Below, in pieces: positions 18,151 through 26,294 of a stretch of 64,000 bases of DNA (within the stretch, counting starts at the first letter, position 1; the number at the start of each line of letters is the position of its first letter). The DNA comes from Syntrophomonas wolfei subsp. methylbutyratica. GTDB taxonomy: Bacteria; Bacillota; Syntrophomonadia; Syntrophomonadales; Syntrophomonadaceae. The notes below the pieces were generated by a model, which did no database searches, had not been told where the DNA came from, and worked only from the letters and a program-made list of their open reading frames with translations. The position numbers and the translations under genes were made by a program. The DNA lies in contig NZ_BBQT01000006.1 of the NCBI RefSeq assembly GCF_001570625.1, positions 1-64,000 on the forward strand, written 5' to 3'.

Positions 18151-19503
18151 ATGAAGGCAATTATTATCGGTGCAGGAAAAGTAGGATTCAGTATGGCGGA
18201 GATGCTTTCCGAAGAGAACCACGATGTAGTGGTAATCGAGCAATCTCCGGAAAGGCAGCAAATTCTTGAAGACACCCTGGATATTCAGGTTATCAATGGC
18301 AGCGCTTCAAGCTTTTCGGTGCTGGAGGCGGCCGGGGTAAGGGAAGCGGACATTCTTTTAGCCGTAACTGAATTTGACGAATTAAACATGCTGGCCTGTA
18401 TGCTGGCCAAGCAGTACGGCACCAGGGTTACTGTTGCCCGGGTGCGCAATACTGAATATTTGGAGCTTAAACACATCTCCTTAAATCAGCTTATGGGCAT
18501 CGACCTCATCATAAACCCGGAACGGGTTACTGCCTTTCACATTGCTCAGATTGTTAAAAATCCAGAGGCTTTGAATGTGGATTACTATGCTGAGGGCAAG
18601 GTGCAACTGGTAGAACTCCGCATTCAGCCAAATTCGCCTCTGGTGGGGAAAACGCTAACAGATGCGGATAGCTCTTTACCCTATAATATCGTTTCTATAG
18701 TTCGCAACCATAAGACGATAGTTCCCCGGGGTCAGGATACATTTTATGCGGGTGACCACATCAATTTAATGGCTCAAAGTTCTGACATTGTTGAAGTGGA
18801 AAAGCTCCTGGGCTTTTATCGCCAGAAAATCAACCAGGTTACCATACTGGGCGGAGGCCGTACCGGTTACCACCTGGCTCAAATCCTGGAAGAGCAAAAA
18901 ATAAATATCAAGATAATTGAAAAGGATTTGAAACGCGCCGAAAAAATATCGGAGAAACTCAATAATACCCTGGTAATTCACGGGGATGGCAGCGACTATC
19001 AATTGCTGGATGAGGAAAATGTAGGCCAATCCGATATCTTTGTGGCGGTAACCGATGACGACAAGATTAACATGCTCTGCTCCCTTATTGTCAAAAACCT
19101 GGGGGTTAAAACCACCATCTGCCAGCTCAAACGCTTTGAGGTTATTCCCCTGGTTGAGCAGATTGACATCGATATTGTCCTCAGTCCCCGTATTCTTACC
19201 GCCGGTGCTATATTAAAATACATTCGCCGAGGAGATATTGTTTCCGTAACGATTCTGGGCGAAGAGAAGGCGGAAATGCTGGAACTGTTTGCCCAGCCGG
19301 GTTCGATAGCGGTTAACAAAAAGATTCAGGATATCAAATTTCCCCGCGGTTCAGTGGTAGGCGCAGTGGTAAGGGGAGAGCAGGTTATAGTCCCCGATGG
19401 CAATTTCAAGATTAATGCCTTTGACCGGGTTATTGTTTTTACCCTGCCCCAGGACCTGCCCAAAGTGGAAAAACTCTTTCTCAAGGGGGCCTGGCTCTTT
19501 TGA
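18151..19503 (+). CDS. trkA: Potassium uptake regulator TrkA
   Basis: The 450-residue peripheral membrane protein gates the TrkH potassium channel in response to nucleotides. It contains two successive RCK modules. Each has a Rossmann NAD-binding half (GAGKVGFSMAEML at residues 7-19 and a second GGGRTGYHLAQIL near 232) and an RCK_C half. Start ATG has AGGTGG upstream. The stop overlaps the TTG start of trkH by four bases, so the two are made in step. Confidence 0.95.
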   Translation: MKAIIIGAGKVGFSMAEMLSEENHDVVVIEQSPERQQILEDTLDIQVINGSASSFSVLEAAGVREADILLAVTEFDELNMLACMLAKQYGTRVTVARVRNTEYLELKHISLNQLMGIDLIINPERVTAFHIAQIVKNPEALNVDYYAEGKVQLVELRIQPNSPLVGKTLTDADSSLPYNIVSIVRNHKTIVPRGQDTFYAGDHINLMAQSSDIVEVEKLLGFYRQKINQVTILGGGRTGYHLAQILEEQKINIKIIEKDLKRAEKISEKLNNTLVIHGDGSDYQLLDEENVGQSDIFVAVTDDDKINMLCSLIVKNLGVKTTICQLKRFEVIPLVEQIDIDIVLSPRILTAGAILKYIRRGDIVSVTILGEEKAEMLELFAQPGSIAVNKKIQDIKFPRGSVVGAVVRGEQVIVPDGNFKINAFDRVIVFTLPQDLPKVEKLFLKGAWLF

Positions 19504-20948
19504 TTAGAACTCGTGTAATATTGGGCTACTTGGGAAGAATTATTTTAATCATCGGTATCTCCATGCTGTCGAGTGTGCTCTGTTCCCTTTATTACCGGGA
19601 ATCAATAATAATCCCCTTTAGCCTGGCCGCTGGAGTAACTATTGTCACCGGGCTCTTACTGGTTTTTTCTGCCGAAAAGCAGGCCATTCATTACAAAGAA
19701 GGCTTTGTGATTGTCAGCCTGGGTTGGCTGCTGGCCTCCCTCTTTGGCAGCCTCCCTTACATCTTTACCGGTTGCCTGCCTTCATTTGCCGATGCTTTTT
19801 TTGAGACCGTTTCCGGTTTTACTACCACCGGAGCCAGTGTAATAAGCAATGTGGAAGCTACCCCCAAAGGCCTTTTATTTTGGAGAAGCCTTACCCAATG
19901 GCTGGGAGGCATGGGTATAATCGGGCTTTTCGTGGCCATTATTTCCGGTATGGGAGCCCAGGCCAACCACCTGTTTAAAGCCGAGGTTCCAGGACCAGTT
20001 GCCAATAAAATCAGCCCCCGCGTGCGAGAAACCGCGAAAAAACTCTGGATAACTTACATCGTCTTGAGTGTTTGTTGTACGCTGTTGCTTTACCTCTTCG
20101 GCATGGATCTCTTCGATTCCCTTTGCCACACTTTTGCCACTATGGCTACCGGGGGCTTTTCTACACGCAATGCCAGCGTTGGTTATTATAACAGCCCCCT
20201 CATTCAGTGGACCCTTACCATATTTATGTTCATCGCCGGGGTCAATTTTACTCTGCACTATCTGGGTTTTAAACAACGCAATTTGCAGGTTTACCTGAAA
20301 AACCGGGAGTTCCTTTTTTATACCGCCATTGTCGTTGTTGCCAGTCTCTTAGTTACTCTTTCCCTTAGCCTTGGCGGGAGTGAGCTTTCTACCGAAGGCA
20401 AAGTACGGGCGGCTTTTTTTCAGGTGGTTACCATCGTTACCACCACGGGATACAGCAGTGTTGATTTTGAGCTCTGGCCTAATATGGCCCTGGGCATTAT
20501 CTTCCTAATGATGTTTGTGGGAGGTTGTGCGGGATCAACCGGTGGAAACATCAAACCAGGCCGCTACCTGATATTGCTGCACCGGTCAATTATCGAAATA
20601 AAAAGGATTATCCATCCCAAAGCGGTGATTTCCCTGCATTTTAACGACAGAATAATAAGTGATAGCCTCTTAATCAATGTCCTGCAGTTTTTCTTTCTCT
20701 ACATAATGTTTTTGGCCCTGGGAACCATTGGCCTGAGCTGCCTGGATGTCGACCTGATTACCAGCATAACGGCTGCCGCCTCCTGCCTGGGCAATATCGG
20801 TCCCGGGTTGGGAGAAGTGGGACCTATGGACAATTACTCATTTATCGCCGATAGCGGTAAATACCTTCTTAGCCTCCTGATGCTGGTCGGGCGCCTGGAA
20901 ATCTATCCCCTGCTCCTCCTCTTCCTCCCCGATTTCTGGCGGGAATAA
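19500..20948 (+). CDS. trkH: Potassium transporter subunit TrkH
   Basis: The 482-residue polytopic channel protein of the TrkH/KtrB superfamily is built from four M1-P-M2 repeats. Selectivity-filter loops are seen as SGFTTTGASV, ATMATGGFST, TTTGYSSVD and AASCLGNIGPG, each with the conserved glycine. Start TTG overlaps the trkA stop (TTTTGATT), with GGGGG about ten bases upstream. It imports potassium with TrkA as the regulatory ring. The 3' end converges on ymxH, five bases away, with no obvious terminator. Confidence 0.95.
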   Translation: MIRTRVILGYLGRIILIIGISMLSSVLCSLYYRESIIIPFSLAAGVTIVTGLLLVFSAEKQAIHYKEGFVIVSLGWLLASLFGSLPYIFTGCLPSFADAFFETVSGFTTTGASVISNVEATPKGLLFWRSLTQWLGGMGIIGLFVAIISGMGAQANHLFKAEVPGPVANKISPRVRETAKKLWITYIVLSVCCTLLLYLFGMDLFDSLCHTFATMATGGFSTRNASVGYYNSPLIQWTLTIFMFIAGVNFTLHYLGFKQRNLQVYLKNREFLFYTAIVVVASLLVTLSLSLGGSELSTEGKVRAAFFQVVTIVTTTGYSSVDFELWPNMALGIIFLMMFVGGCAGSTGGNIKPGRYLILLHRSIIEIKRIIHPKAVISLHFNDRIISDSLLINVLQFFFLYIMFLALGTIGLSCLDVDLITSITAAASCLGNIGPGLGEVGPMDNYSFIADSGKYLLSLLMLVGRLEIYPLLLLFLPDFWRE

Positions 20949-20952
20949 ATTG

Positions 20953-21222
20953 TTACAGCGAGTTGTTCTTCAGTCGCATATGGGTATTGTTCACATCAAC
21001 TACAATTACCTCGCGGCCAATCTTCTTCACCGCCTCCCAGGGAATGACCATTTTTTGCCGGTCTACCCAAAAGTTCAAGGCGTTGTTGCGGTTAGGAAGT
21101 ATGATAGAAATAATCAAACCGCTCTCTTCATCAATAAGCATATCCGAGTCCCCTACTGTTCCCATCCGCATCCCGTCATATATATTGACCATTTCTTTTC
21201 CCACCAGCTCATTAAGCCGCAC
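20953..21222 (-). CDS. ymxH: PRC-barrel sporulation-cluster protein YlmC/YmxH
   Basis: The 89-residue PRC-barrel protein starts VRLNELVGKEMVNIYDGMRMG, the usual opening of the YlmC/YmxH family. GTG at 21222 is chosen because AAGGAGG is 7 bases upstream; the frame is open upstream into the end of dut but that part is not conserved. The function is unknown. In Bacillus subtilis ymxH lies at this same position, after the M16 peptidase gene, which supports the call. Confidence 0.88.
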   Translation of the reverse strand: MRLNELVGKEMVNIYDGMRMGTVGDSDMLIDEESGLIISIILPNRNNALNFWVDRQKMVIPWEAVKKIGREVIVVDVNNTHMRLKNNSL

Positions 21223-21235
21223 CAAAAACCCTCCT

Positions 21236-21673
21236 TCAGATACCGGTATGACCGAATCCCCCCGACCCGCGCAAGGTTTCATCCAGGGATTTAACTTCCA
21301 TAAATTCGGCCTTTTCCACCCGAGAAAAAACCATTTGGGCAATCCTTTCGCCCCTTTTTAGAATATAGTCTTTGTCCCCCAGATTTATGACAATCACTTT
21401 TATCTCTCCCCGGTAATCAGCATCAATAGTACCAGGGGTGTTCAAAAGGGTTATACCGTACTTCAAGGCCAATCCACTGCGGGGGCGTATCTGGGCTTCA
21501 TATCCTTCCGGTATGGCCAGGGCCAGGCCGGTGGGAACCAACACGATTTTACCGCTGGGGATCAATATTTCCTCATCTACAGCAGCATAGAGATCCAAAC
21601 CCGAGGAACCCGGGGTCATGTAACGCGGCAAAGGCAGGTCATGGGAGTGCAAGCGGGTAAAAAGCACCTTCAT
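21236..21673 (-). CDS. dut: dUTP diphosphatase
   Basis: The 145-residue trimeric enzyme hydrolyses dUTP to dUMP, keeping uracil out of DNA and feeding thymidylate synthesis. The five family motifs are visible: [24 protein letters not shown] with the catalytic Asp, RIAQMVF, and the C-terminal [10 protein letters not shown] arm. GGAGAGG lies six to seven bases before the ATG. It sits between the M16 peptidase and ymxH, a position not used by dut in Bacillus subtilis. Confidence 0.96.
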   Translation of the reverse strand: MKVLFTRLHSHDLPLPRYMTPGSSGLDLYAAVDEEILIPSGKIVLVPTGLALAIPEGYEAQIRPRSGLALKYGITLLNTPGTIDADYRGEIKVIVINLGDKDYILKRGERIAQMVFSRVEKAEFMEVKSLDETLRGSGGFGHTGI

Positions 21674-21688
21674 CTTTTCCTCTCCTTT

Positions 21689-22957
21689 CTAGCCCCACCA
21701 TTTGCGAAATTCCTTCTCCACCTGTGGAAGGACCTCAGCCGGTCCAATGGCCGCCAGGGAAAAAGCCGGTTTTTGCAGGATGCTGGAAGAGAAGCCTTGC
21801 ACCTTTCCGGCATCAACCGCGAGGATTTCCTGGATTACATCTTCAACCGGAATTACCCGGTCATACATCAATAAAGACTTGCCCAGGCGGCTCATGCGAT
21901 TCATTACGCTTTCCAGACCCAGGTACATGCTGGATTTGATCAATTGCTGGGTTCGGCTTACTTCCCGCTCACTGACCCCTCTGCTCACAAAAAACTCCAG
22001 TTCATTATACAGCGCCTCAAAAAAAGTAGCTATTTTGCCCGGCCCGGTACCGATATAGAATGAATAAGAGCCGGTATCGGAATAAGTAGAGGGCGAGGAA
22101 AAAACAGAATAAGCCAGGCCCAATTCTTCACGAATTTTTTGGAAGAGACGGGAACTCATCCCTCCTCCCAGTATACTGTTCATAACATTCTGCACATAGC
22201 GGTTCTGATCAAAATATGATATCCCGGGAACTCCCAGGCAAATCTGCACCTGTTCAGTTTCCTTTTCCAGCAATCTTACAAAACTGGAATACTCCGTTGG
22301 CTTGGGTTCAGGCCAATTTACCTGAGTGAGTGGTTGCCGGGCCAGACATTTTTCCACCTGCTCTTTTATATGGCTTTTATCTACATTACCGGCCACAGCT
22401 ATTACCATATTGGAGGGAGCATAGCATTTTTTATAGAAATCAAATATTTCATCCCGGCTGAAAGCAGATACCGAATCCAGGGTTCCCAGTATGGGGGAGC
22501 CCATAGGATGCCCCTGCCAGAGGTTGCGGGCAAATAAATCGTGTATCAAATCATCCGGGGTATCTTCATAAATATTTATTTCCTCGATAATTACCTCTTT
22601 CTCGGTGGCAAAATCCCGGGTAGCAAAGGTGGAATTAAAGAGCATATCAAAAATTATCTCCATAGCTGAAGAAATATTTTCATCCAGGGTTCGGGCATAA
22701 ACACAGGTAAATTCTTTGGAGGTAAAGGCATTCAGCTGCCCTCCTATCTCTTCAAAACTCTCCGCAATATCCCGGGCGGACCTGCTTTCGGTACCCTTAA
22801 AAAGCATATGCTCGATAAAATGACTGGCTCCCGCCATTTCTTCCTTTTCATGTCGGGAACCCAGTTTGATATAGACCCCAAGAGCGGCCGATTTCAAATA
22901 GGGAATCTCCTCCACTATCAGCCTGGCCTGCTTGTCCAGCAACCATGTATTTATCAC
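21689..22957 (-). CDS. M16-family zinc peptidase (mitochondrial processing peptidase-like)
   Basis: About 422 residues in two homologous halves. The inverted zinc motif HFIEHML (HxxEH) with the downstream Glu in EINIYED marks an active M16 peptidase, and the C-terminal half has the R/Y pair in GPGKIATFFEAL. GTG at 22957 has GGAGG seven bases upstream; the ATG at 22963 is too close to that site. It is the orthologue of the mlpA/ymxG gene found after ylxY in Bacillus subtilis. The natural substrate is unknown. Confidence 0.92.
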   Translation of the reverse strand: MINTWLLDKQARLIVEEIPYLKSAALGVYIKLGSRHEKEEMAGASHFIEHMLFKGTESRSARDIAESFEEIGGQLNAFTSKEFTCVYARTLDENISSAMEIIFDMLFNSTFATRDFATEKEVIIEEINIYEDTPDDLIHDLFARNLWQGHPMGSPILGTLDSVSAFSRDEIFDFYKKCYAPSNMVIAVAGNVDKSHIKEQVEKCLARQPLTQVNWPEPKPTEYSSFVRLLEKETEQVQICLGVPGISYFDQNRYVQNVMNSILGGGMSSRLFQKIREELGLAYSVFSSPSTYSDTGSYSFYIGTGPGKIATFFEALYNELEFFVSRGVSEREVSRTQQLIKSSMYLGLESVMNRMSRLGKSLLMYDRVIPVEDVIQEILAVDAGKVQGFSSSILQKPAFSLAAIGPAEVLPQVEKEFRKWWG

Positions 22958-23048
22958 TTCCATACCTCCATGTAAAAACATATAATCTTATTCTATCCGA
23001 TTCCAGGACAAAAAAGATAGCAGAGCAAGTTTTTTCACTATAGTAGTT

Positions 23049-23105
23049 AAGGGCTCAACTGCAAGAATTCCTTTTGATGCAGACGGGTTGAATAAATACA
23101 CAAGT
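23049..23105 (+). mobile_element. MITE remnant H (left end only)
   Basis: GGCTCAACTGCAAGAATTCC and the following GGGTTGAATAAATACACAAG match the left arm of the MITE-like element; the core and right end are missing. It lies between dacF and the M16 gene. Confidence 0.65.
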
Positions 23106-23112
23106 AGAGTAA

Positions 23113-23166
23113 CTCCCTCCGCCCTCCGTCTTCCGTCTTCCGCCCTCTCACTCCTCACTTTCCTTA
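23113..23166. repeat. Heptamer array running into the CTCACTC-type motif
   Basis: Units CTCCCTC CGCCCTC CGTCTTC CGTCTTC CGCCCTC run in phase into TCACTCC TCACTTT CCTTAC. This joins the two heptamer types in one array, eight bases before the dacF stop. Confidence 0.75.
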
Positions 23167-23174
23167 CAAATCAG

Positions 23175-24296
23175 TTAAGGTAAAATAAAGTCCTTAATTA
23201 TCCTTTGGAAGAGATTGGCCTGCCGGGTAATATTATCCCCGCAAAGCAGCGGCATGCTCTCAACCAGCTTTCCATCAGCATAAACCACCAGGCTGCCAAC
23301 TTCTTGCCCCTTGCTCAGCGGAGCTTGCAGTTCATATTTCATATTTACTTTTTTCTCGATATCGGGGCTATTATCTCCTACCCAGAGATAGAGATCCCGG
23401 GCTGGATATATCTTAACCTTAGGAGTTTGGCCCTTTAATACCCGTAATTCTTTAAACGGAGTAGAAGCATTGATTATTTGCTGATAATAGCTTTCCTTGA
23501 ATCCATAATTGAGTAAACGCATACAATCACCTGCTCTATCGCTGGATTTTAAAACAACGGCTATTAAATGGCGTCCATCCCGGGTGGCGGAAGCCACCAG
23601 ACATTTCCCCGCAGCGTTGGCCGTACCAGTTTTAATACCATCAGCTCCCTGATAGCTGCCCAGCAAGGAATTGGTATTGCTTATCCTTAAAGGCTGACTA
23701 TAAGAGGGATGCTTGAATTCGCTTTGCCGGGTAGCCACCAGTTCCTTGATTTGGGGGTGGGATTGAGCATAACGGCCAATCTGAGCCAGATCATTGCAGG
23801 TGCTGAATTGTTCACCACCCGGGAGACCGGAGGCATTGCTAAAACGGGTATTAGATGCTCCAATCAAAAAAGCCTTTTTGGACATCAAGTGGGCAAAAAA
23901 GCCCTCATCCCCGGCAATATGTTCGGCCAGGACCATGGCCGCATCATTGGAAGAACGGATAAGAGCCACTTTCAGCAGTTCGCCTACTGCAATCTTCTGC
24001 TCCGCCTTCAAACCAATGCTGTATTCGGGGGTTTGGGCAGCATGGCTGCTTACTGTGGCTTCTTCATACATACTGGCATATTCAACGCTTAATATGGCCG
24101 TCATCATCTTTACCGTACTGGCAACAGGACGAGTTTCATCCCCGTTACTGGAAAGTATCAACTGCCCACTTTCCCCATCCATCAAGCAATAGCAGGGGGA
24201 GCTGATATATGGAGACGCATTTACGGGAGAAGCTATTAGCCCCATTAATAACAGCAATAGTATAATAAATCTAATTTCCCTACCAATAGCCCTCAA
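23175..24296 (-). CDS. dacF: D-alanyl-D-alanine carboxypeptidase (DacF-like)
   Basis: The 373-residue low-molecular-weight penicillin-binding protein has an N-terminal signal segment (about 5-28) for export, an S11 peptidase domain with STVK (catalytic Ser in ASTVKMM), SSND and KTGTANAAG, and a C-terminal beta domain ending in an amphipathic tail (NLFQRIIKDFILP) that may hold it to the membrane. It removes the terminal D-Ala from peptidoglycan stem peptides. DacF is the sporulation member in Bacillus; that assignment here is by similarity and neighbourhood. Start TTG lies behind one of two duplicated GGAGATAATA sites. Confidence 0.9.
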   Translation of the reverse strand: MRAIGREIRFIILLLLLMGLIASPVNASPYISSPCYCLMDGESGQLILSSNGDETRPVASTVKMMTAILSVEYASMYEEATVSSHAAQTPEYSIGLKAEQKIAVGELLKVALIRSSNDAAMVLAEHIAGDEGFFAHLMSKKAFLIGASNTRFSNASGLPGGEQFSTCNDLAQIGRYAQSHPQIKELVATRQSEFKHPSYSQPLRISNTNSLLGSYQGADGIKTGTANAAGKCLVASATRDGRHLIAVVLKSSDRAGDCMRLLNYGFKESYYQQIINASTPFKELRVLKGQTPKVKIYPARDLYLWVGDNSPDIEKKVNMKYELQAPLSKGQEVGSLVVYADGKLVESMPLLCGDNITRQANLFQRIIKDFILP

Positions 24297-24326
24297 TTAT
24301 TATCTCCTTTAATATTATCTCCTTTA
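24293..24326 (-). repeat. Tandem duplication of a ribosome-binding site
   Basis: AAAGGAGATAATATT is followed at once by AAAGGAGATAATAATT on the minus strand, where the second drives dacF from its TTG. The duplication also gives the preceding ylxY protein its repeated tail (KGDNIKGDNN). Confidence 0.7.
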
Positions 24327-25039
24327 CTCTGATTAATAATTTTGTCGATAGTTAACATTTTATAACCGTCTTGCTTTATTCTCTCCAAGATGGCAGGAAG
24401 GGCTTTAACCGTAGGATCTGTAGGGTGCATCAAGATGATGGCATCGTTGTGCAACTTGTTGCTGACTCTTTTAACGATGGTGGCGGGATCAGGGCGCTGC
24501 CAATCAATCGTATCAATGCTCCACATAATAAGCTCATAATCCAAAGCAGCCACCACATTCAGCAATTGCTGGTTATATTCCCCATAGGGAGGAGCAAAAA
24601 ACCGGGGTTTTTCACCTACGGTACTATTAATAATCTCCTCAGCTTTTCTTATTTGCTCACTGGCTTCTTCCGCTGAAATATTATTAAGATGCAAATGTTT
24701 GTACCCATGGTTCTGGATGCTATGTCCGGCAGCTTTCATTTCTTTTAAAAGCTCCGGATTTTTTTCTGCCCACTTTCCGCTAACAAAGAAGGTAACCTCA
24801 GCCTGGTTTTCCTTAAAGCTTTTGAGCATCTGGGGGATATATTCCTCGCCCCAATCCACATTGACGGCTATAGCCACCGCTTTCTCTCCGCTATTGCCCT
24901 GATATATGGGATCAAGCACCCGGGAAGCTACACTGCTGTCATCCCCGCGCATAAGTAAGATTGCGGTAAATAGGCCCAGCAACAAAACGGACAACAGCAT
25001 TACTATTAGTTTTTTCCGGGAAATAAAATATATTTTCAC
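24293..25039 (-). CDS. ylxY: Polysaccharide deacetylase YlxY
   Basis: About 248 residues with an N-terminal membrane anchor (about 10-30) and a CE4 NodB domain. The first metal motif, usually TFDDG, is VNVDWGEEY, a weak version lacking the double Asp. The HxxxH motif is present as HGYKHLHL, with RFFAPPYGEYN and a late MWSIDTIDW. YlxY homologues may thus have altered activity. In Bacillus subtilis ylxY follows pnpA as here. GTG start with GGGGGAGG upstream. The C-terminus is extended by a duplicated ribosome-binding-site sequence. Confidence 0.9.
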   Translation of the reverse strand: MKIYFISRKKLIVMLLSVLLLGLFTAILLMRGDDSSVASRVLDPIYQGNSGEKAVAIAVNVDWGEEYIPQMLKSFKENQAEVTFFVSGKWAEKNPELLKEMKAAGHSIQNHGYKHLHLNNISAEEASEQIRKAEEIINSTVGEKPRFFAPPYGEYNQQLLNVVAALDYELIMWSIDTIDWQRPDPATIVKRVSNKLHNDAIILMHPTDPTVKALPAILERIKQDGYKMLTIDKIINQSKGDNIKGDNN

Positions 25040-25040
25040 T

Positions 25041-25862
25041 TTAATCTTCCTCCCCCAAAATATTTACCCAAACCTTGCCCCGGTTGATTCCGGCCTTGAT
25101 GATCAATGGACTATCTGTATTATTGGAAAACTTGAGATCCAGGTCTCCATAGCTTACGGTGGCATCTTTACCCTCAGCTACATAATAAACCTTACGGGTA
25201 TGGACATGACGCTCAATTATTATCAGGCCGGCCTTTTCAGCCGCATTGAAAACCGTAGTTGATACCTGACAAACCCCTCCTCCATAGTCCAGTTCGCTGG
25301 CCCCCATTAAAAACACCGGTGCCGGCATATAGCCTCTCTCCGGCGTTCTGGGACCTACTGTTTCATTAAAAGAAAATTCCTGTCCGGGCCATAGAACACT
25401 ATTGTTAACACTGCTGCAGGCCAGGGAAACATTGGTATAACGCTGATAAGTCCCGGTAAACCAGGTTTCGAAGTAGCCCCGGCTAAAGGTTATTTTTTGC
25501 AAGTCCCGGCTGGAATAACGGGAGGGAATTGCCCGCATCAGCAATTCCAGCTTCTCGCCTTCTTCCGCCTGCAAAGCTGTACTCACACTGCCTTCAATAT
25601 CAACGATGCAGCCTTCCTGCTCGGGAATTACTTCTCCTGTTTCTTTGTCTAAAGCCGGTTCCAAAGGTAGTTTCTGCTCCTTAAGAGCCATATTTTCCAC
25701 CAGCAAACGCAGTTCACCCGGGAGCAAGCCTTCCAGTTTCTCTCCGGCCATAGTAACTCCTGGTTTAACTCCGTATATTTTTCGTTCCGCCCGATCTAGC
25801 CAGGCAGTAAATAGCGAAATGCTGATAAAAAAGCATAAGAGAAACAGAGCCCTGCCGTTCAC
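25041..25862 (-). CDS. VanW-family exported protein
   Basis: The 273-residue protein begins with a signal anchor. Its C-terminal half is the VanW domain: NVSLACSSVNNSVLWPGQEF, then ERGYMPAPVF, GGGVCQVSTT and late NNTDSP. VanW proteins are common surface proteins in Clostridia; they are named for a vancomycin-resistance cluster in which the role is unknown. The GTG start lacks a strong ribosome-binding site and no better start lies in frame, so the N-terminus is uncertain. It stands between pnp and ylxY, an insertion compared with Bacillus. Confidence 0.87.
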   Translation of the reverse strand: MNGRALFLLCFFISISLFTAWLDRAERKIYGVKPGVTMAGEKLEGLLPGELRLLVENMALKEQKLPLEPALDKETGEVIPEQEGCIVDIEGSVSTALQAEEGEKLELLMRAIPSRYSSRDLQKITFSRGYFETWFTGTYQRYTNVSLACSSVNNSVLWPGQEFSFNETVGPRTPERGYMPAPVFLMGASELDYGGGVCQVSTTVFNAAEKAGLIIIERHVHTRKVYYVAEGKDATVSYGDLDLKFSNNTDSPLIIKAGINRGKVWVNILGEED

Positions 25863-25970
25863 TTTGATGGTATGGAATCCTAAAAAATCGCTCTCACTCC
25901 TCCCGGCTTTTTTCTACATTCATATTCCTTGGCATCTACTACTATTCGATTTTTGCTTGAAAAAAATAAT

Positions 25971-26217
25971 GGTTTCCCTGTAAAACCCCTTTTTATGAAT
26001 AAGGGTTGCATAAATATACAAAGCGAGCGTTGGCGAAGCATGGATGCAACATCCGGCGAAGGCGAGCAGGCAAAAGGGGGCGAGCGACAGAATGTCGCGA
26101 GAGCGCTTTCTCCCATGGACGGGAGATTAGCGCGGTACCCCTTGGGCCGCGAGACAAGCCGCAGGTGTTGCCCATGCGAAGCCTGCAAGCGGTATATTTA
26201 TACAAGCCAGTGAAACC
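25971..26217 (+). mobile_element. MITE-like element, copy C (247 bp, right end shortened)
   Basis: The left end is GGTTTCCCTGTAAAACCCC, the right end the complement of GGTTTCACTGG, with TTGCATAAATATAC and its inverted partner just inside. The roughly 30 bases between the right subterminal motif and the right tip present in copy A are missing. No clear target duplication could be read. The gap 25863-26294 holds nothing else except the pnp terminator. Confidence 0.8.
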
Positions 26218-26234
26218 AATACCGCATTAAATGC

Positions 26235-26260
26235 AAATAAACCGAGGTTACTCGGTTTAC
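26235..26260 (-). terminator. Intrinsic terminator after pnp
   Basis: AAACCGAG and CTCGGTTT form an 8-pair stem around four bases (26239-26258); on the minus strand it is followed by TTTATTTGCATTT. It lies about 35 bases after the pnp stop. Confidence 0.75.
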
Positions 26261-26294
26261 TTGGAATAGTCTATGCAGTTGCCAATATGCTTTG

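Noticed and set aside
25964-26224. Target duplication around MITE copy C
   Set aside because: Only three to four A/T bases match on the two sides, within chance; copies D and F also gave no readable duplication.
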